From contig JAEZJR010000055.1 in NCBI GenBank assembly GCA_023415725.1, positions 1 to 5,200 of the forward strand: a stretch of DNA of 5,200 nt, in the 5' to 3' direction. Position numbers and translations under genes: made by a program. The stretch comes from Acidobacteriota bacterium (lineage in GTDB: Bacteria > Acidobacteriota > Blastocatellia > Pyrinomonadales > Pyrinomonadaceae). This document shows, piece by piece, positions 1-3,634 of the stretch; position 1 is the stretch's first letter, and each line of letters starts with the position of its first letter. The notes beneath the pieces were generated by a model. It did not search any database and was not told the origin of the DNA. It was given only the letters and a program-made list of their open reading frames with translations.

Positions 1-122
1 CGTATGACCCAAAACCCGTACCTGACTGCTGCTGTTCTCCAAATGTCGTGTTATTCATCTAAATTACTTCCTCCGAATTTCCCCTTGATTTTGCTGACTC
101 GTTTCACCTATCCCACTTTCGA

Positions 123-159
123 ATGCAAAGGGATGGCCAATGACGCCATCCCTTTGCAT
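123..159. terminator. Perfect 15-bp hairpin, probable terminator
   Basis: Arms ATGCAAAGGGATGGC (123-137) and GCCATCCCTTTGCAT (145-159) are exact reverse complements around a 7-nt loop. The outer stem is A-rich on the left and T-rich on the right, as in an intrinsic terminator, but no separate T-tract follows on either strand. It could stop transcription from a gene to the left of the window or act in both directions. A protein-binding or mRNA-stabilising role is possible. The stem itself is certain; the function is inferred. Confidence 0.5.
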
Positions 160-533
160 AAACGTGAAGGATCGAATCCCCCAAAACCGAAATGCTATTT
201 TGCGCTTGTGCCGGGCGAAATTAGATTGAAAGAGCCTCCCCGGCGGTAACATCTCGATATGGTTTAGCTTAGCGTCCGTGTCGGCAAAATTTGTCGGCAT
301 CAATACAGTGGAGACCGTAAATTCGGGCGTTTTCGATAATGCACCCTTACGTCTGCCGCAATACATTTCGCTATTCCGGCTTTCGTATGATTCCAGATTG
401 GCAGATAGCGGCGTTCGATAATTCCATCGAAGGCCGCTGTTTGATGGGGACAGGCCAGATCGCCCGAAAGATCTTCGATCACTTCCTCAAGGAAGGTCGG
501 AGGGGACCGAGCCGCCCGGATGCTTATATATCC
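160..533. other. Intergenic stretch, no gene supported
   Basis: Short open frames exist on both strands here, but none has a convincing ribosome binding site, a recognisable domain or a biased composition, and they overlap one another. One plus-strand frame (339-548) ends in TGA overlapping the lipoprotein ATG, but its start has no Shine-Dalgarno and the protein is unfamiliar. The stretch holds an 8-bp direct repeat (279-299) and two promoter-like GATAAT hexamers (335-340 and 417-422), each preceded by a similar GGCGTT sequence. Neither hexamer has a convincing -35 box at the usual distance. The promoter of the downstream lipoprotein probably lies in this region, but I cannot place it. Confidence 0.5.
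279..299. repeat. Paired 8-bp direct repeat TGTCGGCA
   Basis: TGTCGGCA occurs at 279-286 and again at 292-299, separated by five A/T bases, a centre-to-centre distance of 13 bp. Short spaced direct repeats of this kind can be regulator binding sites, but the distance to the nearest supported gene (about 245 bp upstream of the lipoprotein start) makes that uncertain. It could be chance. Confidence 0.25.
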
Positions 534-538
534 AGGAG
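534..538 (+). promoter_or_regulatory. Shine-Dalgarno site of the lipoprotein gene
   Basis: AGGAG lies 6 nt upstream of the ATG at 545. It fixes that ATG as the start, in agreement with the signal peptide that follows directly. Confidence 0.8.
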
Positions 539-544
539 AAACTT

Positions 545-865
545 ATGAGAAGACTGAATGGAACGATACTCACCGGCGTGTGCCTAGGAGCACTCGCGCT
601 GGCAGGTTGCGGCGAAACGGCTTCGAACGCCAATAACGCCCGCAACGCCAATTCGAATATGAACCTTTCGAACATGAATACGAATACGGCCTACACGACG
701 CCGGCGGCGACGTCGACACCGATGTCGAATATGAACACCGGCAACGCGAACCACAACGCCAATTCCGGCAACATGTCCAACATGAATCGCGGCACCAACA
801 CCGGCAACATGAACACCGGGAACACTAACCGAGCCGGCAACACCGGAAACCGCAACGGCCAGTAG
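545..865 (+). CDS. Small Asn-rich lipoprotein
   Basis: This 106-residue protein begins with a classical lipoprotein signal: a basic N-terminus (Arg2, Arg3), a hydrophobic core (about 8-20) and the lipobox Leu19-Ala20-Gly21-Cys22. It should therefore be exported, lipidated on Cys22 and anchored in a membrane. The mature part (about 84 residues) is of very low complexity: 27 residues are Asn, with Ser, Thr, Gly, Met and Ala making up most of the rest in recurring Ser-Asn-Met-Asn and Thr-Gly-Asn patterns. It contains no aromatic residue except one Tyr and no Cys after the lipid anchor, so it is probably disordered. The function is unknown; a spacer, surface coat or matrix component is possible. 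A good ribosome binding site precedes it and an intrinsic terminator follows 20 nt after the stop, so it looks monocistronic. I recall similar Asn-rich lipoproteins from Blastocatellia, but could not check this. Confidence 0.85.
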   Translation: MRRLNGTILTGVCLGALALAGCGETASNANNARNANSNMNLSNMNTNTAYTTPAATSTPMSNMNTGNANHNANSGNMSNMNRGTNTGNMNTGNTNRAGNTGNRNGQ

Positions 866-885
866 CAAGCCAGATCAATTTAATG

Positions 886-918
886 AAGGGCCGCCAACAC
901 AATGGCGGCCCTTTGTTT
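886..918 (+). terminator. Intrinsic terminator after the lipoprotein gene
   Basis: A perfect 10-bp GC-rich stem, AAGGGCCGCC (886-895) with GGCGGCCCTT (904-913), encloses an 8-nt loop and runs into TGTTT. It sits 20 nt after the lipoprotein stop codon. The loop contains the only ATG that could open the repeat-encoding frame downstream. Confidence 0.85.
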
Positions 919-1246
919 ATCCCGTAGAACTGCCCGAATCAAACTAAAAAACCTTCTTCGCGGACTGAAAACACAATTCTCCGGACTGCGGGATCCTTTC
1001 CTCGGACTGAAAAACCATTTATTAGTACTGAGAAATCATTTTTTAGTACTGAGAAACCTTTTTCTCGGACTAGGAAATCTTCTTTCAGGACTCAGAGAAC
1101 TTCTCCCAGGACTGCGCGATCAGTTTCCAGAGCTTAGAAATCCTTTTTCCAAGCTGAGAAAACATTTCCGCAGCCGCCCAAAGGATCGAAAAGCAATGAA
1201 AGAGCCCCCTTTTCCGCAGAAAAGAGGGCCCTTTCGACCGTATTAA
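902..1246 (+). CDS. Possible heptad-repeat peptide, doubtful gene
   Basis: An open frame of 114 codons whose centre (residues 14-90) is eleven 7-residue units with consensus x-Leu-Arg/Lys-Asn/Asp-x-Phe/Leu-x. The Leu and Phe/Leu positions alternate at 4- and 3-residue spacing, as in an amphipathic helix or coiled coil, though Gly and Pro occur in several units. The product would be strongly basic. In favour of coding: Leu at position 2 is kept in all units through four different codons, and Arg appears as CGG, CGC and AGA, so third positions vary while the amino acid stays. Against coding: the only start codon is in the loop of a terminator and has no Shine-Dalgarno, no in-frame GTG or TTG exists, and codons near the 3' end form another terminator-like hairpin. 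I do not recognise the protein. It may be a decayed gene, or a repeat that happens to be open. Confidence 0.3.
   Translation: MAALCLSRRTARIKLKNLLRGLKTQFSGLRDPFLGLKNHLLVLRNHFLVLRNLFLGLGNLLSGLRELLPGLRDQFPELRNPFSKLRKHFRSRPKDRKAMKEPPFPQKRGPFRPY
941..1171 (+). repeat. Eleven-copy 21-bp degenerate tandem repeat
   Basis: Eleven contiguous 21-bp units, most beginning GGACTG or GTACTG followed by a purine-rich triplet (AAA, AGA or CGG) and a T-rich end. Starts are at 941, 962, 983 and so on to 1151. The copies have diverged considerably; the fourth and fifth (1025-1066) are among the most alike. The unit is exactly seven codons long, and the array is visibly richer in A and T than the genes around it. 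It fills the space between the lipoprotein terminator and the end of the convergent operon. Confidence 0.9.
1198..1235. terminator. Long hairpin between convergent units, probable bidirectional terminator
   Basis: Positions 1198-1213 pair with 1220-1235 in a 16-position stem with two mismatches (1203/1230 and 1208/1225) and a 6-nt loop. It lies 20 nt beyond the stop codon of the minus-strand dehydrogenase and just inside the end of the plus-strand repeat frame. Outer A-rich and T-rich segments on both arms suit termination in both directions, although there is no long T-tract. Confidence 0.7.
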
Positions 1247-1255
1247 CGTCCTACG

Positions 1256-2158
1256 CTAAGCTGCCGTGGTCTCACCGCCGAGGATAGAAAGGACCTCTCC
1301 GGTGATGTAACTGGAATCGATGTTCGAGGCAAAGAACACGAATGCCGGTGCGATCTCTTCCGGCTGTGCGGGACGTTTCATAGGCGTATCGGCACCGTGT
1401 TTCGCGACCTCTTTCGGCTCTTTGTCGGCTACGTTCAGCGGCGTCCAGACCGGTCCAGGAGCGACTGCGTTCACGCGGATCTTCTTCTCGGCCAGATTTT
1501 GCGACAGCGCTTTCGTAAATGCGTTGATCGCCCCCTTCGTCGCCGAATAATCAAGAAGCTCACCCGATCCTTCCAGCCCCGTTACCGAGCTGCAGTTCAC
1601 GATCGCTCCGCCCTCCGGCAAGTGCTTCAACGCGGCCCGCGCCATGTAGAAGTAACCGAAGATGTTTGTCCGGAATGTCTTTTCGAGCTGCTCGTCAGAG
1701 ATCTCATCGAGCGATTTGCGGTGATGCTGATACGCCGCGTTGTTCACGAGCACGTCCAGCTTCCCTAGCTCCTTCACCGTCTGCTCCACGGCCTTTTTGC
1801 AGAACTCCGAACTCTTGACGTCGCCCTCGATCAGGACGCACTTGCGGCCTTCCGCTTCGACGTACTTCGCCGTCTCTTCAGCGTCGCCCCGTTCCTCCGG
1901 CAGGAACACGATCGCGACGTCGGCCCCCTCGCGTGCGTAAAGCACTGCCACTGAGCGGCCGATCCCCGAATCGCCGCCCGTGATCAATGCCGCCTTGCCT
2001 GCGAGCTTCTCCGAACCCTTATACTCGGGTGCGAGAAACTGCGGCCGCGGTTCCATCTCGCTCTCGATACCGGGCCGCGGCTGCTTTTGCTCCGGGAGCG
2101 GATTCTCCGGCTTCGCTCCCGTTTGCTCTTCTTTAGCTTTCGCTTTTTGCTGTTTCAT
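1256..2158 (-). CDS. SDR family oxidoreductase, YghA/YdaD-like
   Basis: A 300-residue classical short-chain dehydrogenase/reductase, expected to be a cytoplasmic NAD(P)-dependent alcohol/carbonyl oxidoreductase with a Rossmann fold. Visible motifs are the nucleotide-binding TGGDSGIG (60-67), Asp113 in the GDV segment, NNAA (139-142, in place of the usual NNAG), and the catalytic tetrad Asn165, Ser191, Tyr204 and Lys208 (YSATK). The APGPVWTP segment (233-240) and the C-terminal YITGEVL (284-290) are also typical. The roughly 50-residue charged, Pro-rich N-terminal extension and overall length match the subgroup of E. coli YghA and B. subtilis YdaD (general stress protein 39). The natural substrate is not predictable. 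The start at 2158 is supported by AAGG 6 nt upstream and by the upstream stop codon only 1 nt away. It is the last gene of the operon. Confidence 0.93.
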   Translation of the reverse strand: MKQQKAKAKEEQTGAKPENPLPEQKQPRPGIESEMEPRPQFLAPEYKGSEKLAGKAALITGGDSGIGRSVAVLYAREGADVAIVFLPEERGDAEETAKYVEAEGRKCVLIEGDVKSSEFCKKAVEQTVKELGKLDVLVNNAAYQHHRKSLDEISDEQLEKTFRTNIFGYFYMARAALKHLPEGGAIVNCSSVTGLEGSGELLDYSATKGAINAFTKALSQNLAEKKIRVNAVAPGPVWTPLNVADKEPKEVAKHGADTPMKRPAQPEEIAPAFVFFASNIDSSYITGEVLSILGGETTAA

Positions 2159-2159
2159 A

Positions 2160-2387
2160 CTACGCCTTGTCCCTTCTTCCGGCTGATGTGCGCTTGCCGG
2201 AATCGATCTTCTCCTTGGTCTCCCTCATCGTCTCCGTTTCGGCGCGATGAAGCCCGGTGGTTTCGTGTCGTTTTCTCGTCGGCGGGTCCGCCTTCGTTCC
2301 TTCCTTCGAACTCTGCTTTTTCCCGCTGAATTCCTTCTGCCCCGCGTGCGCGTCGCGCCGCCCTTTCTTGCCGCCTTCTTCGCTCAT
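2160..2387 (-). CDS. Small charged hydrophilin-like protein
   Basis: A 75-residue protein of extreme composition: 21 Lys/Arg, 13 Asp/Glu, about 12% Gly, a single aromatic residue (Phe20), no Trp, Tyr or Cys, and almost no aliphatic residues. It should be disordered and soluble. Its composition fits the hydrophilin/LEA-like class associated with osmotic or desiccation stress, and the Gly-Gly-Lys-Lys-Gly start loosely recalls KGG-type stress proteins; no family assignment is secure. It is real because it has the best ribosome binding site in the window, its ATG overlaps the stop of the gene before it by 4 nt, and its stop lies 1 nt from the dehydrogenase start. A longer minus-strand frame over the same bases (2155-2520) lacks such support. 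Confidence 0.75.
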   Translation of the reverse strand: MSEEGGKKGRRDAHAGQKEFSGKKQSSKEGTKADPPTRKRHETTGLHRAETETMRETKEKIDSGKRTSAGRRDKA

Positions 2388-2743
2388 ATTTTTTCTCCTC
2401 CTGCTTTATGTCGATTGAATTCGACAGGGGCCGCAAAATCTGTCCGTGCCAATACAGATTCCTCGCCCTCTTCGTCCTCTTCGCCGTTCTTCTCGCGATT
2501 TCGAAAGTAGATGTAAACACCCGCGAGGTTGCTCAACAACAAGACTCCGTTCGTTACGATGAACACCATATTCCCCGTCAGCACGCTGTAGACGGTGAAC
2601 CCGACGCTGGACGCCACTTGCCCCACGAAGAGCCATTTTGAGACACCTTCATTTGTGCCGGTCCGCCACTGCTTGCGCACCTGAGTGATTATCGTGATAA
2701 GCAGGATGACCGAAGCGGACCACCCGATGAGTTCGGTCATCAT
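2384..2743 (-). CDS. SemiSWEET-like PQ-loop membrane protein
   Basis: A 119-residue protein with three predicted membrane helices (about 4-22, 36-56 and 59-80) followed by a soluble acidic tail of about 38 residues. The pattern matches one three-helix unit of the PQ-loop/MtN3 superfamily. Helix 1 ends in Thr20-Gln21 where the usual motif is Pro-Gln, then come a basic loop and Gly33-Val34-Ser35, and helix 3 carries Asn65 at the place of the conserved SemiSWEET Asn. SemiSWEETs form homodimers that move sugars across the inner membrane; whether this one carries sugar is unproven. The Pro replacement and the long tail are unusual. Two adjacent ATGs (2743 and 2740) could start it; both overlap the stop of the upstream gene. 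TAAGGAG lies 14 nt before the first one, which is rather far, so translation is probably coupled. Confidence 0.8.
   Translation of the reverse strand: MMTELIGWSASVILLITIITQVRKQWRTGTNEGVSKWLFVGQVASSVGFTVYSVLTGNMVFIVTNGVLLLSNLAGVYIYFRNREKNGEEDEEGEESVLARTDFAAPVEFNRHKAGGEKI
2395..2402 (-). promoter_or_regulatory. Strong Shine-Dalgarno of the hydrophilin-like gene
   Basis: On the minus strand AGGAGGAG lies 7 to 9 nt before the ATG at 2387, inside the last codons of the SemiSWEET-like gene. It is nearly a full anti-Shine-Dalgarno match. It argues that this tiny gene is translated, and probably at a higher level than its operon partners. Confidence 0.85.
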
Positions 2744-3126
2744 TCGTCGTTCAATTGCTCCTTATGGATCTCCGCCAGTAGGTTCTCCTGTTTGATCCCT
2801 ACCCGAAGGCGCCGGTACAGGCTCATGAACTGGTTAGCGGTCCACGCCGTTACGAAAAAGGCGATCAGGTAGCCTCGCCAGTCGTCGAAGATCAGCTTGA
2901 AACCCGTCACGATGAGGAAAAAGATCGTGACCCAGTGGCTGAAGCAGTATTCGCAGGTGAAAACGTAAAAGAATTTCTTTTCGAAGAACCTAGTGGAGTG
3001 TTTCGAGCGTTCGTGGCACCATTCACGCGGTTCGCGGAAAATTTCTTCCTGCGTGACCGTCCAGGCCACGCTCGCGACCGCGAAACCCAGCATTACCAGC
3101 CAATAGATCTGTTCCCCTATCCCCAT
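2740..3126 (-). CDS. DUF1360-like inner-membrane protein
   Basis: A 128-residue protein with about three membrane helices (about 7-25, 65-80 and 84-101). Key features are an Arg-Glu-Trp motif (34-36) after the first helix and a Cys58-x-x-Cys61 pair in the segment TCEYCFSHW just before the second. The combination of an aromatic/Arg-Glu-Trp stretch with a Cys-x-Tyr-Cys-x-x-x-Trp box resembles the DUF1360 family of small bacterial membrane proteins, whose function is not known to me. The CxxC pair could bind metal or be redox active. It is the first gene of the operon. Its ATG at 3126 is the only start possible because an in-frame stop lies five codons upstream, and no Shine-Dalgarno is visible, so initiation may be leaderless or weak. 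Confidence 0.75.
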   Translation of the reverse strand: MGIGEQIYWLVMLGFAVASVAWTVTQEEIFREPREWCHERSKHSTRFFEKKFFYVFTCEYCFSHWVTIFFLIVTGFKLIFDDWRGYLIAFFVTAWTANQFMSLYRRLRVGIKQENLLAEIHKEQLNDE

Positions 3127-3189
3127 CGAAAAGTGAGACTAGCTAAAAAGGCCGGGGACCTAGGTACCGGACAGTACAGTCTCGTATGG

Positions 3190-3213
3190 GCTGTGTATGC
3201 TGGCATACACAGC
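3190..3213. promoter_or_regulatory. 24-bp palindrome, candidate operator
   Basis: Arms GCTGTGTATGC (3190-3200) and GCATACACAGC (3203-3213) are exact reverse complements separated by TG. The site lies 63 bp upstream of the minus-strand operon and 17 bp before the chosen start of the plus-strand receiver-like gene. The symmetry and divergent position suit a dimeric repressor. It has CTGT/ACAG ends like a LexA box, but the spacing is longer than in the classical E. coli box. No regulator gene is present in the window. A weaker palindrome, ACCTAGGT, lies nearby at 3158-3165. Confidence 0.6.
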
Positions 3214-3230
3214 GCTTTCGGCCCGTGGTT

Positions 3231-3599
3231 ATGCTAGTGACTATGCACAATCAAACGACGGCGGGGCCGTGCGTTCTCTTCGTGAATGGCACGGATGCAA
3301 GTGAGTACGAATCCGTCCGCAATTGGCTTCTTAACAGCCGATTCCAGACCTACGAGGCGGCCGATATTTTCGACGCGCTCGAAGAAATGTACGATTTCAT
3401 GGGCGCCGAGATGCCGAACGTGATCGTTGTGCATGGTTCGGAGGGAGCCGACGCGATGACGGATCTTGTGGAAAACCCGTGCGTCACGTTCTCTTCTGCT
3501 TCCGGTAAACCCGGCTGCGTAAAAAACCTTCGACAGCTTTCGGACAAGCTGGACACGTATTTCCCACCAGCAACCTCGCATAAGCATGCTTCGGTCTGA
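3231..3599 (+). CDS. Receiver-like protein without phospho-acceptor Asp
   Basis: A protein of about 122 residues that reads like a stand-alone CheY-type receiver fold: strand 1 (CVLFVNG, 14-20), helix 1 (about 26-36), the Phe-Gln-Thr-Tyr-Glu-Ala strand (38-43), an Asp-Ala-Leu-Glu-Glu helix (about 48-57) and MPNVIVVHG (61-69), equivalent to the usual PDVILLD. In that last strand the phospho-accepting Asp is replaced by His68, and the usual acidic pair after strand 1 is Asn-Gly. It is therefore probably a pseudo-receiver that acts by binding rather than by phosphorylation. No output domain is present. The start is uncertain: ATG codons at 3186, 3231 and 3243 share the frame and none has a Shine-Dalgarno. 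I chose 3231 because 3186 would put the 24-bp palindrome inside the gene. The fold assignment is by pattern only. Confidence 0.65.
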   Translation: MLVTMHNQTTAGPCVLFVNGTDASEYESVRNWLLNSRFQTYEAADIFDALEEMYDFMGAEMPNVIVVHGSEGADAMTDLVENPCVTFSSASGKPGCVKNLRQLSDKLDTYFPPATSHKHASV

Positions 3600-3634
3600 A
3601 CCGTAGATCGCCCATTCGGGCATGAGTCTTCAAG

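Noticed and set aside
165..186. tRNA T-arm-like GGATCGAATCCC
   Set aside because: Only about a 3-bp stem forms, and no acceptor, D or anticodon arm can be drawn around it.
4..249. Plus-strand open frame of 81 codons
   Set aside because: Starts at the window edge without a visible ribosome site, also spans the hairpin, and has no family resemblance.
64..366. Minus-strand open frame of 100 codons
   Set aside because: No Shine-Dalgarno, no recognisable domain, and it runs through the perfect 15-bp hairpin.
339..548. Plus-strand frame of 69 codons ending in TGA that overlaps the lipoprotein ATG
   Set aside because: The ATGA overlap is suggestive, but there is no ribosome site at its start, the protein is unfamiliar, and the lipoprotein has its own good Shine-Dalgarno.
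584..868. Minus-strand Val/Gly/His-rich frame opposite the lipoprotein gene
   Set aside because: It is the antisense shadow of the Asn-rich repeat codons; the plus strand has the signal peptide and ribosome site.
941..1171. CRISPR array
   Set aside because: The 21-bp units are contiguous and divergent with no unique spacers.
2155..2520. Alternative 121-codon minus-strand frame over the hydrophilin-like gene
   Set aside because: It overlaps deep into the SemiSWEET-like gene, whereas the 75-codon frame has a near-ideal Shine-Dalgarno and tight junctions.
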